64,000 nucleotides of DNA, from NCBI GenBank assembly GCA_029099685.1, contig JAQXOO010000020.1, positions 18,617 through 82,616 of the forward strand. Reading direction: 5' to 3'. The notes under the pieces are model-generated. The model was not told where the DNA came from. It made no database searches and was given only the letters and a program-made list of their open reading frames with translations. The position numbers were made by a program, and so were the translations under genes. Of this stretch, positions 7,923 through 15,714 are shown piece by piece (position 1 is the stretch's first letter; each line of letters begins with the position of its first letter). Source of the stretch: Clostridia bacterium (GTDB lineage: Bacteria > Bacillota > Clostridia > Oscillospirales > Butyricicoccaceae).

Positions 7923-8879
7923 TCACAGCCTGCAGACGTTCTCCGGCCGGCCGGCCAGCCAGGCGTCCAGATTATGAAACACGATCTCGGCCCGGCGGAG
8001 CATACTTTCGTCGGTGGCAAAGGCCACGTGGGGGGTCAGCACGGTGTTTTTCGCATGGAGCAGGGGCTCGCTTTCGGGCAGGGGCGGCTCGGTGTCGAAC
8101 ACGTCGATGCCCGCGCCGGCCAGCCGTCCCTGGTTCAGGGCGTCGGCCAGGGCGGCGTTGTCCACCACAGCGCCCCGGGCGGCATTGATGAGGATGGCGG
8201 TGGGCTTCATCCGGGCCAGCAGGGGAGCGGAGATCAGGCGGCGGGTCTCGCCGTTGGAGGGCACGTGGAGGGACACAATGTCGCTGCGCTCCATCAGCTC
8301 CTCCAGGGAGACATACTCGATGCCCATGTCCAGGGCCTCCTGCCGGTGGGTGCGGGAATGGGCGATGACCTTCGCGCCGAAGGCCAGGAACAGCCGGGCG
8401 GTGCGCAGGCCGATGGCGCCGGTGCCCACGATGCCCACGGTCTTGCCGCAGATCTCCGTGCCCCGGAGGGCGGCGCCGGTGCCGCCCTGCCGGACGGCGG
8501 CGTCACAGGCGGGCACGAACCGCAGGCAGGCCACCGCCAGCCCCAGGGCCAGCTCGGCTACGCACTGGGTGGAATAGCCCGCGGCGTTGGACAGGGTGAC
8601 GCCCTTCTGCCGGCAGGCGTCCAGCCCCACGTGGTCGATGCCGGTAAAGGCCACATCGATGAACTTCAGATTGGGCGCGCCCAGGATGACCGGGGCGGTA
8701 AAGGGGGTGTTGGCGATGATGACCGCGTCGGAGTCGGCCACACGGGCGGCCTGCTCTGCGGGGTCGGCGGTTTTGGAAGCATAGGAAACAAAGGTGTGGC
8801 CGGCGGCTTCCAGCTTGCTGCGGTAGCCGTCCAGCACGGTCTGGGGGATGCCCAAGGGCTCCATAAGGGTGATCTTCAT
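7923..8879 (-). CDS. D-isomer-specific 2-hydroxyacid dehydrogenase
   Basis: 318 residues, the usual length. It would reduce a 2-oxoacid to a D-2-hydroxyacid (or the reverse) with NAD(P)H. The Rossmann motif GIVGTGAIGLRTARLF lies near residue 150. The catalytic Arg sits in NAARGAVVD, the Glu in DVFDTEPPLP and the His in LTPHVAFAT. The precise substrate (glycerate, phosphoglycerate-like, or lactate-like) cannot be deduced. The start at 8879 is supported by CAGGAGGT 9 bases upstream; a longer in-frame reading to 8942 crosses its own promoter. It is monocistronic. Confidence 0.9.
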   Translation of the reverse strand: MKITLMEPLGIPQTVLDGYRSKLEAAGHTFVSYASKTADPAEQAARVADSDAVIIANTPFTAPVILGAPNLKFIDVAFTGIDHVGLDACRQKGVTLSNAAGYSTQCVAELALGLAVACLRFVPACDAAVRQGGTGAALRGTEICGKTVGIVGTGAIGLRTARLFLAFGAKVIAHSRTHRQEALDMGIEYVSLEELMERSDIVSLHVPSNGETRRLISAPLLARMKPTAILINAARGAVVDNAALADALNQGRLAGAGIDVFDTEPPLPESEPLLHAKNTVLTPHVAFATDESMLRRAEIVFHNLDAWLAGRPENVCRL

Positions 8880-8914
8880 AAAAACGGACCTCCTGAAACG
8901 TTTTTGCCGCATCC

Positions 8915-8942
8915 AGTATACCATATCCGGCGGGCATTGCAA
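8915..8942 (-). promoter_or_regulatory. Sigma-A promoter of the 2-hydroxyacid dehydrogenase gene
   Basis: Minus strand TTGCAA (8942-8937), 16-base spacer, TATACT (8920-8915). It abuts the end of the upstream unknown gene. Confidence 0.65.
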
Positions 8943-8957
8943 GAGGTCCCGGGCCTG

Positions 8958-9734
8958 CTATTTTGCCAAAAGGCTCCGGGCGTCCCGCCCCCATTCGCTG
9001 TAGAGCAGGAACACATGGCTCACCCCTGCCTCGTTGATGGCCGCCAGCTTCTGGGCGGCGGTGTCCGGGTCGTCAAACAGCACAAAGTGGGCGCTGCCGT
9101 TGCTTTTGCGGTAGGTAAAGTATTTGGAGCAGAGCTGGGGCGAAAAAAAGCACTCCGGGCGGTAGGTGTCCAGCAGGTTCCGGAACTCCTCGGCGGACAG
9201 GGGCGTCCCGTCCGGGTCATAGGAGGGCATGGCAAAATCGCTGCAGCCCCGCACCAGGTCCAGGCACAGGTTTTCAGCGCCGTAGCGGGCGGTCAGCGCC
9301 TCCAGCATCTGCCGGAAGGAGCCGCCGCTGACGGCGGCGGGGGCGATGACGGTGACCCCTTCGCCCCCGTGGGGCGCCAGCTCCTCCGCCAGAAACAGGC
9401 GGATCTGCAGGCGGCGCAGGGCGGCACACAGGTTTTCGAACTGGGGCATGGCCCCGTCCTCCGGACGGAAATCCAGCACCACGCCGCCGAACCCCCGGCG
9501 GGTGCATTCCGCCTGCAGGTCCCGGGCCAGCCTGTCGGGCTGGCAGGCCCCCAGGCCCCCACCGTCATAAACGCCCAGCAGCCCGCCCCGGCCGGTGATG
9601 GGCAGCTGGGCCCGCTGCAGACCGCCCTTTTCCCCGATGCGGTAGTACAGGCAGACGCAGGGCAGGCCGGTGGACTCCGCCGCACGGGCGTCCTGGGCCG
9701 CCGCCACTAAAAATCCTTTGGTTTTCTCCCACAT
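8958..9734 (-). CDS. Uncharacterised protein, possibly a degenerate GH18-like TIM barrel
   Basis: 258 residues, no signal peptide or membrane segment. The pattern GGVVLDFRPEDG (about 87-98) and a C-terminal stretch VLFDDPDTAAQKLAAINEAGVSHVFLL are reminiscent of the catalytic strand and the end of the barrel in glycoside hydrolase family 18 proteins. The catalytic DxxDxDxE series is not intact, so a chitinase activity should not be assumed. ATG 9734 is preferred; a GTG at 9743 is too close to GAGG. I do not recognise a specific family. Confidence 0.6.
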   Translation of the reverse strand: MWEKTKGFLVAAAQDARAAESTGLPCVCLYYRIGEKGGLQRAQLPITGRGGLLGVYDGGGLGACQPDRLARDLQAECTRRGFGGVVLDFRPEDGAMPQFENLCAALRRLQIRLFLAEELAPHGGEGVTVIAPAAVSGGSFRQMLEALTARYGAENLCLDLVRGCSDFAMPSYDPDGTPLSAEEFRNLLDTYRPECFFSPQLCSKYFTYRKSNGSAHFVLFDDPDTAAQKLAAINEAGVSHVFLLYSEWGRDARSLLAK

Positions 9735-9748
9735 GATGGTCACACCTC

Positions 9749-9778
9749 TTGTAAGTTGAAAGGAAACTATGGTACAAT
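9749..9778 (+). promoter_or_regulatory. Candidate promoter of the yqeG operon
   Basis: TTGTAA at 9749-9754, 18-base spacer, TACAAT at 9773-9778, with about 120 bases of leader before yqeG. Confidence 0.5.
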
Positions 9779-9900
9779 AAAAACAGTCCGCCCGCCGGCT
9801 CCGGGGGCGCTTTGCGCCCGGGACGGCCGCCGGGGAGGAAAAGGTCCCTTCCCGCCCGGAAGGGCGCCGTGCTGCATTTTATTCAAACAGGAGTCTGCTT

Positions 9901-10386
9901 ATGCCTCTGCCCTATCCCCATGTGTTTGTCCCCGACGTGACCCACATCACCCCGGCGCTGCTGAAGGAGCTGGGGGTTGCCGGCCTGCTGCTGGACATCG
10001 ACGGCACCCTGATGGAGACCCGGGACGCCATGCCCGCCCGGCCTGTGCTGGACTGGCTGGAGGAGATGAAGTCCGCGGGCGTCGCCCTGTATATCCTTTC
10101 CAACAACCGGCACCGGGAGCGGGTACAGGCCTTTGCCCAGGCGGTGGACCTGCCCTGGCAGAACCTGGCGGGCAAGCCGGGGAAGCGTGGCTTTCGCCTG
10201 GCGGCGGAGCGCCTGGGGCTGCCTCCTGAGAAGCTGGCCCTGGTGGGGGACCAGACCTTCACCGATATGTGGGGCGCCCGCAGGTGGGGCTGCAAGGGCA
10301 TTCTGGTGGAATCCACCGACATCCACCTGTGGTATTTTTGGCTCCGCAGGCTGCTGGAACTGCCGTTCCGCAAAGAAAGGCCGTGA
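9901..10386 (+). CDS. yqeG: YqeG-family HAD (type IIIA) phosphatase
   Basis: 161 residues, the usual YqeG size. HAD motif I is in LLLDIDGTLME, motif II is the serine of YILSNN, the motif III lysine is in the GKPGKRGF segment, and motif IV is the acidic LVGDQTFTDMWGA. YqeG proteins are small soluble phosphatases; the Bacillus member sits with ribosome-assembly genes, and the physiological substrate is not settled. It is followed at 5 bases by the endonuclease-IV-like gene, with which it is probably cotranscribed. Confidence 0.9.
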   Translation: MPLPYPHVFVPDVTHITPALLKELGVAGLLLDIDGTLMETRDAMPARPVLDWLEEMKSAGVALYILSNNRHRERVQAFAQAVDLPWQNLAGKPGKRGFRLAAERLGLPPEKLALVGDQTFTDMWGARRWGCKGILVESTDIHLWYFWLRRLLELPFRKERP

Positions 10387-10391
10387 AAACC

Positions 10392-11246
10392 ATGAACAGA
10401 CCGCTTTTTGGCCCCGCCGGCAACAGCGACAGCTTTACCCGGCAGTACAAGGCCAGCGTCCACGCCCCCCGGTGGCTGCGGGAGCTGGGCCTGGACTGCT
10501 ATGAGTACCAGTGCGGACGGGGCATCCATGTGGGCGAGGACACCGCCCGGGCCATCGGCGCCGCCGCGGCGGAGCAGGGCATCGTGATGTCGCTGCACGC
10601 CCCCTATTTCATCAACCTCTCGGGGGACAGCCCCGAACGCATCGGGAAAAACGTGGAATATATCGTCCATTCCGCCCGGGTCTGCGACTGGCTGGGGGGC
10701 GACCGTATCGTGGTCCACTGCGGCGGCCTGTCCGGCATGGAGCGGGAGGAGGCCATGGCCCACACCCTGCTGAACCTGCGGGAGGCCCTCCGGGCGCTGG
10801 AGAGCGCCGGGCTGGACCACATCCGCATCTGTGTGGAGACCATGGGAAAGGTCAACGTGCTGGGCGACGGGCCGGAGGTCTGCCGCATCTGCCGCATGGA
10901 CGAACGGCTGCTGCCCTGCATCGACTTCGGCCATCTCAACGCCCGCACCCAGGGCGGCCTGCGCACCCGTGAGGACATGGCGGCCCTGCTGGACCTGCTG
11001 GAGGACCGGCTGGGCCGGGAGCGTGGGTCGGCCTTTCACGCCCACTTCAGCAAGATCGAATACGGCCGGGGCGGCGAGGTGAAGCACCTCACCTTCCGGG
11101 ACCGGGAATACGGCCCGGAGTTTTCACCGCTGGCAGAGCTGCTGGCCCGGCGGCAGCTGGCGCCCCGGATCATCTGCGAATCCGCCGGGACCCAGGCCGA
11201 GGACGCGGCGGCTATGAAACAGGAGTATTTACAATTTTTAAAATAA
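10392..11246 (+). CDS. Endonuclease IV-like (AP endonuclease family 2) TIM-barrel protein
   Basis: 284 residues. Sequence features of the Nfo/xylose-isomerase-like barrel are seen in order: MSLHAPYFINL, DRIVVHCGG, ICVETMGK, CIDFGHLNA and FHAHFSKIEY, which supply His/Glu/Asp metal ligands of the trinuclear zinc site. It could nick DNA 5' to abasic sites, but the sequence around ligand motifs is divergent enough that a sugar-phosphate isomerase-like role is possible. ATG 10392 is chosen; GTG 10383 is an alternative start in the same frame. It lies between yqeG and a Xaa-Pro peptidase in one direction with tight spacing. Confidence 0.8.
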   Translation: MNRPLFGPAGNSDSFTRQYKASVHAPRWLRELGLDCYEYQCGRGIHVGEDTARAIGAAAAEQGIVMSLHAPYFINLSGDSPERIGKNVEYIVHSARVCDWLGGDRIVVHCGGLSGMEREEAMAHTLLNLREALRALESAGLDHIRICVETMGKVNVLGDGPEVCRICRMDERLLPCIDFGHLNARTQGGLRTREDMAALLDLLEDRLGRERGSAFHAHFSKIEYGRGGEVKHLTFRDREYGPEFSPLAELLARRQLAPRIICESAGTQAEDAAAMKQEYLQFLK

Positions 11247-11269
11247 AGAAAGAGCAGGAGGACTTTTTT

Positions 11270-12343
11270 ATGGAACGTCTGAACAAACTGGCCGCCATGG
11301 CCCGGGAGCTGAACTGCGACGGCGTGCTCATCACCGAGGGCGAGAACCTGTGCTATGCCACCGGTTTTGTGGGGCTGGAGGGCATGGTGCTGGTCACCGC
11401 GGCAGGGCAGGGCTACTGCTTTACCGACTCCCGCTACATCGAGGCCGCCGAAAAGGCCATCCGCCCCTGGGGCTATCAGGTCATCCAGCCTGAGGAAAGC
11501 TACCCCGAATGTGTCCGGCAGCTTTGCGGGGAGCACGGGCTGCGCACCCTGCTGTTCGAGGACCAGGCCATGACCGTGGCGCTCCACGCCCGGTACGGGG
11601 CCGCCCTGGAGGGCGTCTCCCTGGTGCCCGCCGGAGAGGCCTTCTCCCAGCTGCGGGAGGTTAAGGAGGAAGTGGAGGTGGAGCGCATCGTCGCCGCACA
11701 GCGCATTGCTGAGCAGGCCCTGCAGGAGATCCTGCCCCTCATCCGTCCCGGCGCGGTGGAGCGGGAGCTGGCCGCCGAGCTGGATTACCGCATGGCCCGC
11801 CTGGGCAGCACCGGCGTGTCCTTCCCCACCATCTTTGTCTCCGGCGCCAAGAGCAGCATGCCCCACGGCACCCCCGGCGACAAAAAGATCGAGGCCGGCG
11901 ATTTTGTCACCATCGACTTCGGCGCCATGGTGGGCGGCTATCACAGCGACATGACCCGCACCTTTGCCGTGGGTTATGCCACCGATGAGATGAAGAAGGT
12001 CTACAGCACCGTGCTGGAGGCTCAGCTGGCGGGCATCGAGGCCCTGGAGGCGGGCGTCCCCGGCAATGTGGTGGACAAGGCCGCCCGGGACATCATCGAA
12101 AAGGCGGGCTACGGCAGCTGCTTCGGTCACGGACTGGGCCACAGCCTGGGCCTGAACATCCATGAAAATCCCCGGGCGGCAAAGAGCTATACCCGCCCCT
12201 TTGTCACCGGCAACATCATCACCATCGAACCCGGCATCTACATTCCCGGCTCCTTCGGCGTGCGCATCGAGGACATGGTCTATCTGGGCGCGGACAAAAA
12301 GCGCAATTTGACCGCATTTCCCAAGGATTTGTGCATACTTTAA
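11270..12343 (+). CDS. Xaa-Pro aminopeptidase (M24B family)
   Basis: 357 residues. An N-terminal creatinase-like domain (about 1-125) is followed by the pita-bread metallopeptidase domain. Metal ligands are visible as Asp in TIDFGAMVGGYHSDMTRTF, His in GHGLGHSLGLNIHE, Glu in ITIEPGIYIPG and Glu in GVRIEDM. It removes N-terminal residues preceding proline in peptides in the cytosol. RBS AGGAGG is 8 bases upstream of ATG. It commonly sits directly before efp in Firmicutes, as here. Confidence 0.95.
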   Translation: MERLNKLAAMARELNCDGVLITEGENLCYATGFVGLEGMVLVTAAGQGYCFTDSRYIEAAEKAIRPWGYQVIQPEESYPECVRQLCGEHGLRTLLFEDQAMTVALHARYGAALEGVSLVPAGEAFSQLREVKEEVEVERIVAAQRIAEQALQEILPLIRPGAVERELAAELDYRMARLGSTGVSFPTIFVSGAKSSMPHGTPGDKKIEAGDFVTIDFGAMVGGYHSDMTRTFAVGYATDEMKKVYSTVLEAQLAGIEALEAGVPGNVVDKAARDIIEKAGYGSCFGHGLGHSLGLNIHENPRAAKSYTRPFVTGNIITIEPGIYIPGSFGVRIEDMVYLGADKKRNLTAFPKDLCIL

Positions 12344-12344
12344 C

Positions 12345-12373
12345 TTGAATTTTTCCCCAATATCGTGTAAACT
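12345..12373 (+). promoter_or_regulatory. Sigma-A promoter of efp
   Basis: TTGAAT at 12345-12350, 17-base spacer, TAAACT at 12368-12373. It starts two bases after the peptidase stop, so efp can be transcribed independently. Confidence 0.7.
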
Positions 12374-12416
12374 ATCTCTGTTAAGTGAATAAATAATTTT
12401 AGGAGGCCTATATACT

Positions 12417-12980
12417 ATGTTAAGCGCAGGCGATTTCAGAAACGGAAAGACCTTTGAGATGGACGGCCAGGTGTTCCAGGTCGTCGAGTTCCAGCACGTC
12501 AAGCCCGGCAAGGGCGCCGCTTTTGTCCGCACCAAGTATAAAAACGTCATCACCGGTGCCGTGGTGGAGCGTTCCTTCAACCCCACCGATAAGTTCGAGG
12601 AAGCTGTCATCGAGCGCCGCAATATGCAGTACCTGTACGCCGACGGCGACCTGTACTACTTCATGGACACCGAGACCTACGAGCAGGAGCCCATCAACGG
12701 CAGCAAGCTGGGCGACGCCTTTAAGTTCGTCACCGAGAACATGGAGTGCAAGGTCCTGTCCTTCAAGGGCAATGTGTTCGGCGTGGAGCCCCCCACCTTT
12801 GTGGACCTGGTGGTCACCGAGACCGAGCCCGGCGTCCGCGGCGACACCGCCACCAACGTGACCAAGCCCGCCACTGTGGAGACCGGCGCCGTGGTCCGCG
12901 TCCCCCTGTTCATCAACGAGGGCGAAAAGATCCAGATCGACACCCGCACCGGCGAATATCTGGGCCGTTCCAAGGAATAA
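12417..12980 (+). CDS. efp: Elongation factor P
   Basis: 187 residues, standard length. It binds between the P and E sites and relieves stalling at consecutive prolines. The three-beta-barrel architecture is recognisable: the KOW-like N domain, with the tip loop [10 protein letters not shown] carrying the lysine normally modified or interacting with P-site tRNA, the OB domain ([19 protein letters not shown]) and the C-terminal signature [19 protein letters not shown]. No modification genes (epmA/B) are seen nearby. RBS TAGGAGG precedes ATG. Confidence 0.98.
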   Translation: MLSAGDFRNGKTFEMDGQVFQVVEFQHVKPGKGAAFVRTKYKNVITGAVVERSFNPTDKFEEAVIERRNMQYLYADGDLYYFMDTETYEQEPINGSKLGDAFKFVTENMECKVLSFKGNVFGVEPPTFVDLVVTETEPGVRGDTATNVTKPATVETGAVVRVPLFINEGEKIQIDTRTGEYLGRSKE

Positions 12981-13028
12981 GTTTGACCGTTTGACCGCTG
13001 TGCACCGCGCAGGAAAGGAGAACGCATT

Positions 13029-13562
13029 ATGACGATTACCGAAAAAACCGCTTATCTGAAGGGCCTGCTGGAAGGCATGGAGATCGACCAGTCCACCAAG
13101 GAGGGCAAGCTGCTGGCTGCCATCGTGGAGACGCTGGACGACATCGCCCTGTCCGTCGCCGATCTGGACGACGAGGTGGGCGCCATCAACGACGAGATGG
13201 ATATGCTGGAAGAAGCCGTGGACGCCATGGACGAAGCGCTGGATGACGTTGAGGATGCCCTGGACGCCATCGACGAAGACCTGGACGACATGGACGAGGA
13301 GCTGGACGAAGTCTTTGAGGTCCTGGACCTGGAAGAGGACGAGGATGACGAAGACGAAGAAGATGAGGACGACGGGGAAGAGCTGGAGGACGAAGACCTG
13401 TACCAGCTGACCTGCCCCACCTGCGAGGAAGAGATCATCGTGGACGAGGACGTGCTGGCCAAGGGCAGCATGAAGTGCCCCGCCTGCGGCGAGGACCTGG
13501 AGTTCGACCTGTCCGAGGTCGTGGACGAACTGGACGACGAGGACAAAGCGGACGAAGACTGA
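13029..13562 (+). CDS. Acidic coiled-coil zinc-ribbon protein (CD1247-like)
   Basis: 177 residues. About 1-40 form a short conserved N-terminal helix pair (LKGLLEGMEIDQSTKEGKLL), of the type annotated as CD1247 N-terminal domain in clostridia. About 40-100 is a heptad-like, extremely Asp/Glu-rich helix, then an acidic low-complexity tract. A zinc ribbon follows with CPTC (about 132-135) and CPAC (about 151-154). The tail is again acidic. The function is not established. Its position directly after efp (48 bases, RBS AAAGGAG) suggests a translation- or nucleic-acid-mimic role, which is inference only. Confidence 0.8.
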   Translation: MTITEKTAYLKGLLEGMEIDQSTKEGKLLAAIVETLDDIALSVADLDDEVGAINDEMDMLEEAVDAMDEALDDVEDALDAIDEDLDDMDEELDEVFEVLDLEEDEDDEDEEDEDDGEELEDEDLYQLTCPTCEEEIIVDEDVLAKGSMKCPACGEDLEFDLSEVVDELDDEDKADED

Positions 13563-13667
13563 TGCACAAACTTGGCGGGGGCGGACGGAAGTCCGCCCCT
13601 GTTTTTTACCGGATGGGGCAGTCCGCCCTTGGCCCCGCCCCACCCCAAACTACCGGAGGTTTTGCCT

Positions 13668-14705
13668 ATGAATGCCTATATCGCCATGTCCGGCGGCGTG
13701 GACAGCTCCGTCGCCGCCCTGTTGACCCGGCAGGCCGGCCATGACATCACCGGCGTCACCCTGCGGCTCCACGATAAACAGGGCTGCGGCAGCGGCGGCG
13801 ACGCCCTGGAGGCCCGGGCCGTCTGTCAACAGCTGGGCGCGCCCCACCTGATCTGGGACGGCCAGCCCCGGTTCCGGGCCAGCGTCATGGATCATTTTGC
13901 CCAGGCGTATCTGCAGGGGGCCACGCCCAACCCCTGCATCAACTGCAACCGCTATCTGAAATTCGGCCTGCTGCTGGACAAGGCCCTGGAGGAAGGGGCC
14001 GATTTCGTGGTCACCGGCCACTATGCCCGGGTGGCCCGGGGCGAAAACGGCCGCTGGCTGCTGAAAAAGGGACTGTCCCCCCAAAAGGACCAGAGCTATG
14101 TGCTCTATACCCTTAGCCAGCACCAGCTCAGCCACCTGCGCCTGCCTCTGGGAGAGTACACCAAGGAGGAGGTGCGGGCCATCGCCGCCGGAGCGGGCTT
14201 TGCCAACGCCCAAAAGCCCGACAGCCAGGACATCTGCTTCGTGCCCGACGGCGCCTACGCCCGGTTTATCTGGGAGCACACCGGTCACAGCCCCGAGCCG
14301 GGGGACTTTGTGGACATGGACGGCTGCATCCTGGGCCGTCACGGGGGCATCGAGTGCTACACCATCGGCCAGCGCCGGGGCATCGGCATTTCCGGCAGCC
14401 ACCCCTATTATGTGGTGGCCAAAAACGCCCTGCGGAACACGGTGATGCTGGGCGAGGACGAGGATCTGTACCGGGACGAGCTGGAGGCCGGCGATGTGAA
14501 CTGGATCGCCTTTGACCACCCCGACGGGCCGGTGCGCTGCGCCGCCCGGACCCGTTATCATCAGGCCGAGACCCCCTGCACCGTGTACCCCGGGGAGGAC
14601 CGGGTGCGGGTGCGGTTCGACGCCCCCATCCGGGCCGTCACGCCGGGACAGGCCGTGGTGTTTTACGACGGAGACCTGGTGCTGGGCGGAGGGACCATCC
14701 TGTGA
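13668..14705 (+). CDS. mnmA: tRNA-specific 2-thiouridylase MnmA
   Basis: 345 residues, near the lower end of the family. It thiolates U34 of tRNA Lys/Glu/Gln using ATP and a relayed sulfur. The PP-loop AMSGGVDSS is at the N-terminus. The catalytic cysteine pair is in TPNPCINCN and SQDICFVPDG, with GHYAR and TIGQRRGIG also conserved. ATG 13668 follows GGAGG; the in-frame upstream reading from 13572 lacks homology to the family. It overlaps tcdA by 4 bases, indicating translational coupling. Confidence 0.95.
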   Translation: MNAYIAMSGGVDSSVAALLTRQAGHDITGVTLRLHDKQGCGSGGDALEARAVCQQLGAPHLIWDGQPRFRASVMDHFAQAYLQGATPNPCINCNRYLKFGLLLDKALEEGADFVVTGHYARVARGENGRWLLKKGLSPQKDQSYVLYTLSQHQLSHLRLPLGEYTKEEVRAIAAGAGFANAQKPDSQDICFVPDGAYARFIWEHTGHSPEPGDFVDMDGCILGRHGGIECYTIGQRRGIGISGSHPYYVVAKNALRNTVMLGEDEDLYRDELEAGDVNWIAFDHPDGPVRCAARTRYHQAETPCTVYPGEDRVRVRFDAPIRAVTPGQAVVFYDGDLVLGGGTIL

Positions 14706-15418
14706 ACGTACCGGTCAAAGACAGCCGCACCGCCCTGCTGCTGGGCGAGGAGGGCATGGCGCGGCTGAAGGGCGCCTGTGTGGCGGTGTTCGGCATCGGC
14801 GGGGTGGGCGGCTTTGCCTGCGAGGCCCTGGCCCGGGCGGGGGTAGGCCGGCTGCTGCTGGTGGACAACGACACCGTCAGCGAAAGCAATCTCAACCGCC
14901 AGATCATCGCCCTCCGGTCCACCCTGGGCTGTCCCAAGACAGAGGTGATGGCCCGGCGCATCCGGGATATCGACCCGGATATCCTGGTGGAGACCCGGCA
15001 GGTGTTTTTTGATGAAAACACCGCCGATTCCTTTGATTTTTCCGCGTTTTCCTATGTGATCGATGCCATCGACACCGTCAGCGCCAAGGTGGAGCTGATC
15101 TGCCGGGCAAAGGCGGCGGGCACCCCCATCATCAGCTGCATGGGGGCGGGCAACAAGCTGGATCCCACCCGGTTCGTGGTCACCGACCTGAGCCGCACGG
15201 ACACCTGCCCCCTGGCCCGGGTGCTGCGCCAGAGGCTGCGCAAGCGGGGCATCACCCACCTGCAGGTGGTGTACTCCACCGAGCCGCCCCTGACTCCGCT
15301 GGAGACCGTGGCTGACGGCGGCCGCAGGCAGCTGCCCGGCAGCGTCAGCTTTGTTCCCCCGGCAGCGGGGCTTGCGGCGGCGGGCGCGGTGGTCCGGGCC
15401 CTGTGCGAAAAAGAATAA
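14702..15418 (+). CDS. tcdA: tRNA threonylcarbamoyladenosine dehydratase (TcdA/YgdL, ThiF-HesA family)
   Basis: 238 residues. It is an E1-like ATP-dependent enzyme cyclising t6A37 of tRNA to ct6A. The adenylation domain shows FGIGGVGGFACEALARAGVG (GxGxxG nucleotide loop), VDNDTVSESNLNRQ with the conserved Asp and Arg-Gln, and the DAIDTVSAK segment. The GTG start overlaps the mnmA stop. The catalytic cysteine is probably in a late segment (residue not assigned). Pairing of tcdA with mnmA makes a tRNA-modification unit. Confidence 0.9.
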   Translation: MNVPVKDSRTALLLGEEGMARLKGACVAVFGIGGVGGFACEALARAGVGRLLLVDNDTVSESNLNRQIIALRSTLGCPKTEVMARRIRDIDPDILVETRQVFFDENTADSFDFSAFSYVIDAIDTVSAKVELICRAKAAGTPIISCMGAGNKLDPTRFVVTDLSRTDTCPLARVLRQRLRKRGITHLQVVYSTEPPLTPLETVADGGRRQLPGSVSFVPPAAGLAAAGAVVRALCEKE

Positions 15419-15424
15419 AAACAC

Positions 15425-15506
15425 TGTCATCCTGAGCAAACCAATGGGAGGCGGGGGATCTTAAGGCGCGTTTACCGTGAGATCTTCCGGCAGGCTCGGG
15501 ATGACA
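15425..15506. repeat. Palindromic intergenic repeat with 13-bp inverted ends
   Basis: Outer arms TGTCATCCTGAGC (15425-15437) and GCTCGGGATGACA (15494-15506) are inverted with one mismatch. An internal GATCTT occurs on both flanks of the central region. The ends match a widely dispersed bacterial intergenic repeat type I recall (GTCATCCTGAGC...GGATCTT). It is non-coding and lies just after tcdA, where it may also act as a transcriptional barrier. Confidence 0.65.
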
Positions 15507-15636
15507 TTGTTTTTGCAACTGTTTTGCTGCCGCTGAGCGCGCCGGACACGGTTGTTCTGCGCCCGGTAGGCAGCTTCTGCAGCATCACCGGGCCGGGGAT
15601 GCCCTCCGGCGGGGCGCCGGCCGCCTGCATTTTCTG

Positions 15637-15665
15637 TTGCGCCTTTTGCGCTCCTGTGGTATACT
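15637..15665 (+). promoter_or_regulatory. Sigma-A promoter of the exported SLH-like gene
   Basis: TTGCGC at 15637-15642, 17-base spacer, TATACT at 15660-15665. Confidence 0.6.
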
Positions 15666-15714
15666 ATCCTTATCTATCCGCTTATCCGTCTGCAGACCCA
15701 CAGGAGGTGCAGCC

